A DNA stretch of 64,000 nt, taken from contig NC_088800.1 of NCBI RefSeq assembly GCF_011386835.1, positions 10,998,572-11,062,571 of the forward strand, read 5' to 3'. The notes under the pieces were generated by a model. The model was not told the origin of the DNA, searched no databases, and saw only the letters and a program-made list of their open reading frames with translations. Positions 22,590 through 32,610 of this stretch are shown in pieces (position 1 is the first letter of the stretch; every line of letters starts with the position of its first letter). The DNA is from Chrysemys picta bellii. Lineage: Eukaryota; Chordata; Testudines; Emydidae. A program made the position numbers and the translations under genes.

Positions 22590-22665
22590 TGAGATAGGTA
22601 GGCATTATTATCCTCATTCAAAAGATGGAGGAACAGACACCCAGAGAGAGCAGGTGACATAAGAA
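22590..22665 (-). mobile_element. MIR-like SINE fragment, antisense
   Basis: 'gataggtaggcattattatc', 'ctcattcaaaagatggagga' and 'cccagagagagcaggtgac' are the reverse complement of the middle of MIR. Its neighbour on the left is a sense copy. Confidence 0.6.
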
Positions 22666-23028
22666 CTAAGTATTACATTATTGTTCATTCTGAAATTTGG
22701 CCTAACTTTTTCCAAAGTCAGACCATGCTATTGACTAATCCTGGGTTCATTTTTGTTAACCAAGTTCATTTTTAAAGCTCAGAAACAGCCTTTGTAGGTG
22801 GTTAAAGGGAGGGGTGGCACTATTTACTCTCATGGGTTTTTGAGGGGAGGGACGGATGAGAAATTGAGCTGCTTGTCTGAGATGTAAATTCTCTAGTATT
22901 TAACAAATCTTTTTTTTTTCCTGACCAAGTTTATAAAAGTGGAAAACCAACGATTATAATAGAAATGTGGCCTCAACCACTTTGTACATTTCCTCTGTTT
23001 CTTTTCAAGATTTCTTAATGGCCATAGA

Positions 23029-23159
23029 CAGGGCCGGCTCTAGGCACCAGCATTCCAAGCATGTGCTTGGGGCGGCACCTTTCAAGGGGCGGCACTCCGG
23101 CTTTTTTTGTTTTTTGTTTTTGCTTGCTTGGGGCGGCAAAATACCTGGAGCCAGCCCTG
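23029..23159. mobile_element. Short DNA transposon with CAGGGCCGGCTC ends and exact 8-bp TSD
   Basis: 131 bp, starting CAGGGCCGGCTCTAGGCACC and ending ACCTGGAGCCAGCCCTG. Flanked exactly by GCCATAGA (23021-23028 and 23160-23167). It shares both ends and the 'ggggcggcactc' motif with 2320-2629, but its centre is a short T-rich segment, suggesting an internally deleted relative. Non-coding. Confidence 0.93.
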
Positions 23160-23679
23160 GCCATAGAGTTGTCTCCATGAATCCAGCATGATCTGTACAA
23201 TTATTTTAGTAGTCGTTACAAACTGGCTGGATTGCTTAGGCTAGGGAACTACACTCCCCATCGGGCTGTTATTAGGTAGGAATTTCACAGTGAGATGAAG
23301 CAAAGGACATTTTTGTATCAGCATATAAAAGCATCCTTTTTGTATCAACATCCTGCTGGTACCCAGCCGGACCTGTGGTGCTGAGAACTGCTTGAGAACA
23401 AAAATCAGGCTTCTCCCAGATGACCCTCACATTTCATGAGATAAAGCAAAAATGAATTGTAGTTATTATCTCTTGTTATGGGAAGGGATAATGCAGCTGA
23501 ACTCAAAAAGGTGAGTGGGGAATCAGTATTACCTGGAATGGACAAAGGTCATGTATTTCCCTTAATAAGGGTGGATTAGAGATTTGAATATGGGACTGGG
23601 ATAAAGAAAACCCTGGGGCGCTCACTTACATTGACTTCACTGGGACTATTCACATGAGTAAGGCCTGAGCTGTTGTCCT
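23160..23679. other. Unique sequence plus a palindrome piece
   Basis: At 23612-23680 'cttacattgacttcactggg' and 'actattcacatgagtaaggc' belong to the agtaactttac palindrome group. The rest is unrecognised. Confidence 0.4.
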
Positions 23680-23845
23680 GTCTCTTGCACTGGTTTCCTC
23701 TGTGGACACGGGCAAATAACCCAACTGCTCTGTCTCAATTTCTCCATCTGTATAAAGGGGGCAATTTTACTTACTTGGTCTTCCATTTGTATCATGTATA
23801 TGGAGTATCTTGAGGATCTTAAGCACTTTTAGGGCCTAGTTTGAA
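23680..23845 (+). mobile_element. MIR-like SINE, sense, 5' truncated
   Basis: Contains 'cgggcaaataacccaactgc', 'tctgtctcaatttctccatc' and 'tgtataaagggggcaatttt', matching the MIR CORE and the block after it. Confidence 0.6.
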
Positions 23846-24087
23846 AGTTGCTGAGTGATTCCTGTAAGGCATGTGACTTTCTGTAAAGAGATTGGGAGTT
23901 AAAAGTGCTCAGAATCTTTCAGGATTGGTTCCTTATGTAAGGCAGCGTATTAGCACAGCGTGGGGTAGGATAATTATGGCCTTGTGCAATTTACTGAACT
24001 TATTTGTCCCATCCCACCCCCTCTGCAATAATGAGTTGCTCCAAAGCCAGCAGAAAGATTCCAGTGGGTCTAGGTCATCTCCTAAGG

Positions 24088-24284
24088 CAGTGTTTCCCAA
24101 ACTTGGGACACCACTTGTCCCTTGGCTCGCGCCGCTTCCAGCAGCTCCCATTGGCCTGGAGCAGTGAACTGTGGTCAGTGGGAGCCGCGATCAGCCGAAC
24201 CTGTGGACGGGGCAAGTAAACAAACCCCCCGGCCCACCAGGGGCTTTCCCTACACAAATGGCATCCCAAGTTTGGGAAACACTG
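24088..24284. mobile_element. Internally deleted palindromic hAT-type MITE
   Basis: It starts CAGTGTTTCCCAAACTTGGG and ends CCAAGTTTGGGAAACACTG but is only 197 bp. Most of the left arm after 'caccacttgtccc' is missing, while the right arm is nearly complete. The expected octamer duplication has decayed; TAAGG occurs on both sides. It is the same family as 1279-1611. Confidence 0.9.
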
Positions 24285-24589
24285 TGTAAGGAATTACCTG
24301 AGAGGAGAGGTTTCAGTGCTTATTGCAGACTAGGCATCAGTGCCAGTCAGGGGACTGGTGAAGCTAGCTCAAACTATAGAGTTTTGAGCACATTCATCTC
24401 CCCTCTGCTGGAATTCTCTTCCCTAGGAGAGATTGCTCATCAGATTCAAAACCTCATCATTAAGCTGAAGGTCTTCTCTTTACTGACCATTTCCAGCTCT
24501 TTGCTGCTTCAGACCTGGTCCTGCTCTGTTTATTAAAGTTAGTTTGCTTTAAGCTTGTAGAGCACTGTCACCCTTGTGCATGGTTCACT

Positions 24590-24760
24590 TTGAGCTTATA
24601 ATCGAAGTATAAGACAAAGCGACAATGGGTGGATACAAACAGACAGACAAGGGAGAGCACAAGGAAACCATGAGACAATATTGGTCAGCTTGACAAGTGG
24701 TGGTCTCACTGGTTCTTTCAGCTTAGCGTTGAGCAGTGTCAGGGCTTGGGAGAAGCCTGC
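24590..24760 (-). repeat. Reptilian interspersed repeat, internal part, antisense
   Basis: It has 'agtataagacaaagcgacaa', 'gggtggatacaaacagacag', 'gcacaaggaaaccatgagac' and 'aatattggtcagcttgac'. This is the segment that in my knowledge of turtle repeats follows the 'tgctaggcactgtacaaac' block present at 1711-1808 and 50625-50830. Confidence 0.5.
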
Positions 24761-25629
24761 ACTGATGTTACCCATGCTGCATTTGTCCCACAGGGGAGAG
24801 TCCATTTGACTTGCCAGTGCTGTTGGTTGGGTCTTTTTTTTTACCAGCACAAAGAAGTTGGCATAACAACTTGCATAGCTCTTTGATGGCTCAATTCCAT
24901 CATTAATATCATCCTATTGCATCATGTGAGACAGGATGATGTAAAGCCACAGGAGGATAAATATCAAACAAACACTCTTTTTAAAAAAGGCAATCAAGCC
25001 AGGTTCCTTGAATCCAGCACAGAGCGTAACTATAACTCCCACCCCTGAGCCTACCCGCCTGGGATTTTTTTTTTCTTGCAAGTAGAATGAAGCGTTAACA
25101 AGGAGCAAAAGATTGGATCCAACCTCCATCCAGCTGAACCCATGTTGCCATTCCAGTGCCTTGTGGCTGGTGAATGGCCAGTGGGAAAGGAGCTGATTTC
25201 CAGTGGTTACATTTGCTTTGAATTTAACATACACACTTAAAGTACAAAACAAAGAAACAGAAAACAACAATACAGCTCTGCTATAACAGGGATGTAAAAC
25301 TAGCAGGAACCGTATTGACCTGAAACAAGTTTTAGGTTAGGGAGGAAGTGGTGTGTATGTGTGTGTGTAGGGGGGGAGTAGAGATCAGAACTACAGCTTA
25401 GATTCCCTCGGGGCATTCCTTAGTGGATTGCACAGTCATTTGTAAAAATCTACTGTGACTGTAACACTCACACTCACTCCTTGTTGCTTTATTCCACATG
25501 CGGCCCAACATGTTTTCCCACTGATACGCAGATTTTTTGGCTGTTTTGTTTGGACTTGCCAAGGAAGAGGCTTCAGGCGACACAAAGGGGCTTATCGATA
25601 ACACTGAACCTTCTTTGAAAGCTGTTTTT

Positions 25630-25654
25630 GCTTCCTGACACTTTTTGTCAGGAA
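25630..25654. repeat. Small perfect hairpin
   Basis: CTTCCTGAC, a 7-base T-rich loop, then GTCAGGAAG. The 9-bp stem is perfect. It is too short for a microRNA precursor and may be chance. Confidence 0.6.
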
Positions 25655-26138
25655 GGGAAAAGAGGGCTGGAGGTAGGGAAGGGAGGCAGCCAGTTAGCTG
25701 CATGTACTGTGCATCCCAGGCAAATTTGGGGCTATCTCCCTGTCTGCTTCAGTCTTCGCACCAACCCTGAGGTTCCCTCTCCCAGATGCCAACAAGACAA
25801 ACTTTTAATTTATTGATTAGTTAATCTATTGATTTTTCATCCTAATAATGAGCCTAGCAGCTGTTGTAAGTCTGGGAACATGCTCCTTTTTATTAAAGGG
25901 ATCATTCCTATAAATGAGTGATTCCCATTCTCACATTCTCTTCCCCCCCTCCTCCCATATGCATTAAATACACATGCAGCCAGTGTGACTTTAGGCATGA
26001 AAAATCAGTAATGGGTATATGATTCTCAAATCTAGTAGAACTGATAAAAATCAAGGTTGCTGTCAGCTGTGTAAATTGAGAGCTCCAAGTGAATTCTGTG
26101 ACTGGCCTAGTAAAGGATTATTTTGTGCTGGTGACTTG

Positions 26139-26152
26139 CTCCCCCTGGTGGA
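26139..26152 (-). promoter_or_regulatory. Candidate CTCF binding site
   Basis: On the minus strand the sequence reads CCACCAGGGGGAGC, which fits the vertebrate CTCF core consensus (CCACCAGGGGGCGC) at 13 of 14 positions. It is outside any repeat I can see. CTCF sites of this quality often anchor chromatin loops, but occupancy cannot be judged from sequence. Confidence 0.5.
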
Positions 26153-26819
26153 TAGTCAGCTGAAGAAGTTTGAGCTTCCAACGCTGCTTTTTCTTGGAAG
26201 TGGCTGCCTAGGTGCAGCATGAAATCCACAGACACAAAAGTTGACCTTGGGAGCATGGAAAACACCCCAGCTCTCTGGGTCTTGTGCCAGGAAACTTGGC
26301 TTGCTCAGAAGAAATCCTCAGAAGTGAAAAGAGTCTGCCCTCCCATAGCCTCATTATTATTGCCTTATGCAGTCTCATTAGTTTGGCTATTTTGAAATCC
26401 TTGTACTTCACTGATCTGGTGGTCTTGAAAAGGGAGAGACTTGTGAAGCCGAGAAGTATGGTTGGCTTTTTGTGCTGTTCTCTGGCCTTTCTCCAGACCA
26501 AAATAAAACCTGGTGGGAGCACTGAGTGTTACCGAATAACTTTCCTCTTCTGTCTCTCTATTTTAAAGATTTCCACTATTTTTAGGGTGTAGATAATCAG
26601 CCCCCTTGTTCCCTTCCCTTTGCTACACAAGGCAGCCAACATTCCTTGAATCCCACAAGTACGATTTTTCTCCCAGGATAAGCATGTGCTCTGGACTACA
26701 TTTTTTTTCTTCTATTATCGAGAGATTTTATTACAAAGGCAAATATGTCCTGTATTTCTTACACTGGAAGGATATAGTCTTGGCAGGCAGGAGCCACTGT
26801 AGCAATTTTTAGTATAGTG

Positions 26820-27400
26820 ATGTGGTTTACATGGTTTAATCCACAGTAACTCTTTGGAATGCTCAGTGACCAGTCAATCCAAACAGTTTATAAGCTAAAT
26901 AACAAAACGATTGTAAATATTTATTTAATGAGACATATTTTGAATAACCTACATGTGTAGAGCCTTCTTAGAGAGTATATTATTGCTATCAATTTGCATG
27001 ACCTGATATAGCTATAACTACCAGTTTATTTCTCTATAAATCGTAGAGGGGAATAAATCAGTGATACTAGGTCACTGTTAGAGATAGTTGCAGTTGGTGA
27101 TGGGGTGAGAAGGCCATGTTTTGCAAAACTAAATCCCCAAATCAGGGCAGTTTGGATTCAAGTTCCATTTTATCCGAATTTTCAAAGTTCAGGGACTTTG
27201 GAGAAAAAAATATCAGGTTTATTCTTTATCATACCGTGGCTGTGATTACACTGTAGCGAAACTGCTATTACAATGTAATTACATGGTGATTACATCTTTT
27301 TAAATAACTAATTACCAAGGAGGGGTAGAAACACATTTTATAGAGATTAATTTCCTTGTTTAATTTCCTAATTCTGGAAGGTGTTTTGATACCACAGGGA
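26820..27400. promoter_or_regulatory. Possible conserved non-coding element
   Basis: Repeat-free AT-rich block with clustered homeodomain-like cores. The densest part is 27240-27320, where 'gattacactgtag', 'attacaatgtaattacatgg' and 'gattacatct' give a run of ATTACA motifs, followed by 'aaataactaattacc'. Composition suggests an enhancer; no alignment supports it here. Confidence 0.28.
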
Positions 27401-27589
27401 TGGGCACAGTATTACCACCTGAATAAAATACATTATTTTATATAAAAAAAGATTAATTACATAAATGAGTTACATATAGTTGCCCATTGGTTTTATACTT
27501 AGTATGCATATTTTTAAAGTCCAGGTACATGTATTTACACTGTAACTGGCTCCCATTCATGTATATATGAACCTTCTGCTTAATATGAA

Positions 27590-27688
27590 TTAGAGATAAT
27601 TACACAGCAAGTCTGTGGGTGAGCTAGGAATGGAATCCAGAAGTCCTGTGTCCCAGTCCTGTGTTGTAATTACCACATACACTTACTC
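27590..27688 (-). mobile_element. MIR-like SINE fragment, antisense
   Basis: 'cacagcaagtctgtgggtga', 'gctaggaatggaatccagaa' and 'tcccagtcctgtgttgtaa' are the reverse complement of the CORE and tRNA-like head of MIR. Confidence 0.7.
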
Positions 27689-29240
27689 CTTAGCATTTAA
27701 TATAGTTCTTTCGCACTCCAAAATGGCCGACGACCCACTGGTATTGAAACCAGCCAAAGATTCTGGGCATATTTCACAAACAATTTTTTTTCTTGCCTTT
27801 ACATGTCTAGAGTAGCCTCTCTTGCATTCAGTTAAAATGTTACAAGGATGAAGTGATTCCTCTAACTTCAGGCTAGGACTAGGGTAACAAATATTAAACC
27901 TAGAGAATAAAATGACATCTGGTTTATTGCAGAGAAAGTCTACAGCTTTAGGAAAAAAAGGCTGAGAGAGGGAAACATGCAGTAGGTCTTCAAAGCCTCA
28001 TTTCTTAAAGCAATTCGGTGCACTCAGTTACCTCAGTTGTGTGTGCAAATCGGGGCAGAAATCAAAACTAGATACTAACATGCACATTTGCCTAATTTAC
28101 ATGCACAAACGTAGCAAATATATGCACAACTTAGGTGGGTAGTTGAATGTTCATTTGTGCATGCATTTGCACTCCTAAATATTTTAATAATCTTACCCTT
28201 TTTATTTCACTTCTATTGTGAGTGATTTTGGTGTGTAGAATTGGCAAGTCTGAGAAACGAGCTAGACTTGCAAACAGAGTGGAAGTGGCAGGATAGAAAT
28301 CAGTGCTAAAGGGACATTATTTGGTTGTGTTTCTGCTAAATTACATAAGATTGAAAATGATTCATGGCACTTACTCAGGTTACCATCCAGGTCACCTCAT
28401 GCTATCCAATAATGACATAAGAAAGCATGAAATTCCTCTTTCTGACATCTTTTTTTCCTCAGTGGACCTGGGTCCTGGAACTAAGATACTTCATTATATT
28501 AGCAGTAAAAGGCTTGATCTCCTACTGACATGATTTGAATAGCATATTAATCAATTTCTGGAAAGTCGGTAGAATAAGATTTGATTTCCAATGGATGTTT
28601 TCTCCTGCAAGGTACAAGTGGCAGATAACTCAACTTATTTCACTTTTAACTTACTATATAACTGCCTCTGATTCCAGTATGACCAAGGCAACTGTTTCTG
28701 ATTCCAAAATTGTAATAAACCCATAAAAGTGTTACCAGATTAATGGAGAGTGCCCAGTATTTTATACACTGCCTCACTATACCAGGAAGTCACGTGCATT
28801 CCATGTGCCTAGAAAATATTCTTCTATTTGTCAAAATGTGCTTCTTTTTAAATGTTCAGTGCCCTAAAATATATATTTATTTAACCTGGGAGAAACTGAA
28901 GGACGTAGGGGAGCATGGAGTCCGAAAGATCATGTTGCCAAAGGTGGCAGGGTTTCATCAATCCCCTGAATCCCTTTTCCGTTAAAGATCTTTGATTACT
29001 CCCATTGCTGAAGCCTGCGGGCTTTGTGTATTTCCAGTGGCATTTTCACTTATCTGAGGATGAGCAGATCACAGTAATTTTATTTTAGTTCTTAGCAGAG
29101 GCAAAGTCAAATTTCCTATTAGACCCTGGTCCTCCATTACTTAAATAATGTTGCAAATATGATTACATAGTGATGCTTGCTATCTCGGTGTAATATTTTG
29201 GGGTTGTTTTTTTAATCGCATGTTCTTTTTTATGAGCAAG
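27689..29240. other. Mostly unique
   Basis: Around 28085-28185 related segments 'cacatttgcctaatttacat', 'gcacaaacgtagcaaatata' and 'tcatttgtgcatgcatttgc' form a weak inverted repeat. Otherwise nothing recognised. Confidence 0.35.
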
Positions 29241-29415
29241 AGTGTTCTAGTGTTTAGTGTGGGAAATAGAACTCCTGAGCTCTATTCAAGATTCTACCAC
29301 TGACTCCTTCAACCTCTCTGGCCCTTGATTGTTCCCAGGTGTAATAGCTACTTCCCTCAGGGGGATATTGTGAGGCTAATCAAAGTGCTTTACACTTTGG
29401 CTGGAATGGGCATTT
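29241..29415 (+). mobile_element. MIR-like SINE, sense
   Basis: 'agtgttctagtgtttagtgt', 'atagaactcctgagctctat', 'caacctctctggcccttgat', 'ccctcagggggatattgtga' and 'caaagtgctttacactttgg' are in MIR order. It ends against the GTCTACAC-type element that follows. Confidence 0.7.
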
Positions 29416-29768
29416 AGGGTATGTCTCCACTGCCCTCTAAGCCTGGACTCTGATTCAGGTTGCAGCCCACACACACACCCCTTTGGTCCACACACAAATC
29501 AGTCTGACTCAGGCCATCAAGCACTTAGGACCAGGACCCTGCTAGAGAGGTGGCTCAGAGCCCAATTCCCGCTGTGGCTCTGGTCCAAGCCCTGTCATTC
29601 TGCTGTGTGAATGCAGCTCAAGCCACAGACGTGAGTCAAAAGTTCTGCATAGAGCAGTGTGGATGCATTCTCATTGCTGTGAGACCCAGTGCCATGTAAA
29701 CTTAGGTGAAGGCTTGAAAATCCCAGGTCCCACAGACCCGGGTTCACAATGCAATGTAGACATAACCT
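29416..29768. mobile_element. GTCTACAC-type DNA transposon
   Basis: 353 bp with inverted ends AGGGTATGTCTCCACTGCC and CAATGTAGACATAACCT. The interior is C-rich, with 'tcaggttgcagcccacacac' and 'ggtcccacagacccgggttc'. Related ends occur at 8895-9173. No reading frame resembles a transposase; this is a non-autonomous copy. Confidence 0.85.
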
Positions 29769-30394
29769 CACATTCTCACACTGTAAAGGGAATGGATGTA
29801 CCAGACACTGAGAGTCAGTGGTTAGATGCTTTTATATTTCATAACTTGTTCCTGCCATGCTGGAAGGCCTTGGAAATTAGATGTGTTTATCTCTAGGGGA
29901 ATCTCTGAACTCTGCTTAAGATTAAGATGGCCAGTTAACTACCTGCCCTGAGGAAGGGGAAGTACATAATTGTGATGCCCCAAGAGAACACCAGGGACCA
30001 TATTGTGACTCATGGTCTCTGACTTGGAGTAGGTTTCCTGGTTCCCCACTTGACCAGAGAGGTAGCACTCTGCTGTTGGAATCTCCTTCTTCTGTCACAG
30101 AAAGTGGTGCATGGGAGAGATGGATCCAACCATCTGCCCACCCCCCCATCCCTCATTGCCCACACTCAGAGCAGAGGGAGCAGTAGCATCGGATGCTGCT
30201 CTTTCCCTCGACACACGGTGCTGCTGCCTGTGATATACGGGTAGCTGAAGCAGGTATACAGAGGTGCCTTACGCCTCCTGACTCCCCTGTGCGAGCATGA
30301 AGGGTGACCAACAATCTCACCCTCAACAACGATACATTACAGTGGAAATTACTATTAAAAATCCCAAACAAACAGGCCAACTCGAGGCATCTCA
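29769..30394. other. Unique sequence, nothing recognised
   Basis: Slightly GC-richer than its surroundings. The 64- to 78-codon frames here look like chance frames. Confidence 0.4.
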
Positions 30395-30620
30395 GGGCTC
30401 AGAAAAGTGGCTGCTTAAGTCCATTCAGGCTCATTCCATTTTAGTGCTCTATATCTCAGGAATGATCCCAGTGCCTTTGCCTTTACAACCTTGCCTGATA
30501 GGCCATTCCACACATTTATTATCCTTGATGTGAACAAGTGCTTCCTAGAGTCTGTTCTAAATTTGTTTTAATTTCCATTTATACTCCATTGTCCTATAAT
30601 CTGTTCGGTGCTGCAAATGA
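30395..30620 (-). mobile_element. CR1/L3-like LINE fragment, antisense
   Basis: Read on the minus strand, the piece between 'cattccacacatttattatc' and 'gcttcctagagtctgttcta' gives a decayed version of the CR1 ORF2 C-terminal segment (a basic stretch, then a W..LP-like motif, then a KA-L-S-F helix). Several stops interrupt it. The subfamily differs from the other CR1 copies in the window. Confidence 0.5.
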
Positions 30621-31092
30621 AACCAAGGTGTGATCCTCTTACAACCGCCAGCAATAAATTTTATTAGTATTTTTGTTTCCAAACTTCACAACCTTACAGT
30701 AAATAAGAAAGCTTTACGGGTAAAAATAGCCTCCTTCCGCCTCTTCTCTCCTACACATCCACAAACCTTTATAAACTTTAACCAAAATCATTGGTGGGTT
30801 TTTTTCACCCATTTGATTCAATATTCCGTTGGTTAAAGGAGTAAATCAATTATCTAAGTATTAAAAATGGAGGCAGTTTTACATGCCAGTAATGCATATC
30901 TTTCACCAGTGGCTGATGGAGAAAAATACTCTCCCAGCTGCTCAGTAAAGCTCTTTATATGCAGTTTGAAACATCTGGTTTGTTTTCTGCACAATCTTTT
31001 TCACAGGGTATTTAGAATTCTTTATTCAAATTGGCTTTTTAATTCACTTCCAGGTAGAAAGGTGGATGTGTTTGTGGTTAAAAAGCATGGGG

Positions 31093-31160
<68 letters not shown>

Positions 31161-32164
31161 AATAATATAAATAAAATTAGAATTCAACCATTGGAACTGG
31201 GCAGGGAGGGGGGGTTCCCCCCAATGACATACACATTCAGTCTGAACTGCAATGATAAGATGAATGTCCTCAATGAGTCACCCTGGCTCAGTCGTGGTTG
31301 ACTATGATATTGTTCCAGTACAGGATATTTATTTGCATGATTTCAAAAAGGAAATCTCTCCTTTGATACCGATGTTTCACTGGCTAGGTTGGTGATGGTC
31401 AGGAAAGTTGTCAAGACACTGGTCCCATCTCTCAGCTGGAGGAGGAGGAGGAAATAATTATTTCTATTTCTCAGCAGTAATTTATCTGGATCAAGGGCAC
31501 TGCTGGGCTCTGAAGATAGTTCTCTCTAGGCAGGAAATGTGATGGTTGTGACATGCGACCTTTATGATGGCAGTGGAAGGTGCAATGTAGGATCACACCA
31601 AAAGAGAGTCTAGTAGAGATGAGCAATTGATCAGATCTGGGTTTAGTTTAGGTGTAGACTGGGATTGGAATTTGTTTTCAAACCAGTGTTAGAGATCAGG
31701 CTGGGTTTGATGGAAATGAAATCCTGCCAGCTGTTCTGATGAGATATCAGCCCGTTACTGCCGAATCTTCAAAAGCTAGCTGGCCGTATCACATTCTCCC
31801 ATCTTAGACTGCATCCAAAACTAGATCCAGAAATAGTGCACTTCCTGTTCCAGATCCAGAACCAAAAGTACAGGAAAGGGTTGAGAACTGATGGCTCAGG
31901 GAAGGTAGGGAACAGAGTGAGCAGAAAGGAAAGATTGGAAGAATGGAGTGTAGCCGAGCCAAGTTTAGTGCAACAAACTTTGACTTGATCAGCACAGGTT
32001 TCTTGTTAGCTCATTCTTCAATCAGTGAGCATGCTGTAGTCATGCCCCAAACCAGCCAAGTCTCCAGATTTGGGACACTGTTAACTGAACAAGTCTCCAT
32101 CTCTGATCACTAAGTAACAGACATACCAAAGGGGTGAGGAAGAGAAGGGACAGCTAGGCAGAGA
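30621..32164. other. Unique sequence with an (AT)n run
   Basis: (AT)n occupies 31100-31155. At 31618-32110 the outer segments 'agagatgagcaattgatcag' and, in reverse, 'gatcagagatggagacttgt' are weakly alike, hinting at a decayed inverted-repeat element of roughly 490 bp. The rest is unrecognised. Confidence 0.35.
31100..31155. repeat. (AT)n microsatellite
   Basis: Uninterrupted AT run of about 28 units, self-complementary, preceded by a short A run. Confidence 0.97.
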
Positions 32165-32610
32165 GGAAGGATGGTCTACCGTTTAGGGTCTTTGCCGGAG
32201 ACCTGGGTTTAGGTCCCTGCTCCCATCAAAGACTTATCCCATCCCATCTCCTAGAACTGGAAGGGACCTTGAAAGGTCATCGAGTCCAGCCCCCTGCCTT
32301 CACTAGCAGGACCAAGTACTGATTTTGCCCCAGATCCCCAAGTGGCCCCCTCAAGGATTGAACTCACAACCCTGGGTTTAGCAGGCCAATGCTCAAACCA
32401 CTGAGCTATCCCTCCCCCCTTATTGTGAGACCTTGGTCAAGTCATGTAGTCTTTCTATACCTTAGTTCCCCATGGGCATAATAGTACTGCCCTTCCTCAC
32501 TGGCATGTTATGACGATTACATTAAAAAGGTGGGAGGGGAATTGAAAAGATTGTAAAGTGCTCAGATACTGTGGTAAAGGGGGCCATATAAGTACCTTAG
32601 ATAAACAGGC
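32165..32610 (+). mobile_element. MIR-like SINE, sense, split by a Cry SINE
   Basis: The left half (32165-32236) has 'tctttgccggagacctgggt' and the right half (32420-32610) has 'gagaccttggtcaagtcatg', 'cataccttagttcccc'-like sequence, 'tggcatgttatgacgattac' and 'tgtaaagtgctcagatac'. Removing 32237-32419 plus one copy of a short CTTA repeat restores a continuous MIR-like CORE. Confidence 0.85.
32237..32419 (-). mobile_element. Cry/PolIII tRNA-derived SINE of cryptodiran turtles, antisense
   Basis: On the minus strand it starts with a tRNA-like head: box A TAGCTCAGTGG (plus 32399-32409), box B in GAGTTCAATCC (plus 32355-32365), the spacer containing 'ggcctgctaaacccagggtt', then a tRNA-unrelated middle. 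It ends with a CR1-like tail ('ggactcgatgacctttcaag', 'gtcccttccagttctagga') and a short GGGAT-type terminal repeat. The tail matches the 3' end of the CR1 elements at 37225 and 49963, which explains mobilisation by CR1. Diverged little from the consensus I remember. Confidence 0.88.

Larger units (their letters stand above)
24761..26819. other. Mostly unique; hairpin and CTCF-like site
   Basis: No repeat family recognised over 2 kb. It contains a small perfect hairpin at 25630-25654 and a CTCF-like site at 26139-26152. A 118-codon frame at 24914-25270 (minus) and a 102-codon frame at 26284-26592 (plus) have hydrophobic, low-complexity products and no supporting splice context. Confidence 0.4.

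Noticed and set aside
25630..25654. Short hairpin as a microRNA precursor
   Set aside because: A 9-bp stem is far shorter than the 25-30 bp stem of a pre-miRNA.
30867..31301. 144-codon frame containing a long alternating Tyr-Ile stretch
   Set aside because: It is produced by the (AT)n microsatellite at 31100-31155.
32355..32412. tRNA-like sequence with box A and box B on the minus strand
   Set aside because: It is the head of the Cry SINE. The stem pairing of a real tRNA is not maintained and a CR1-like tail follows.
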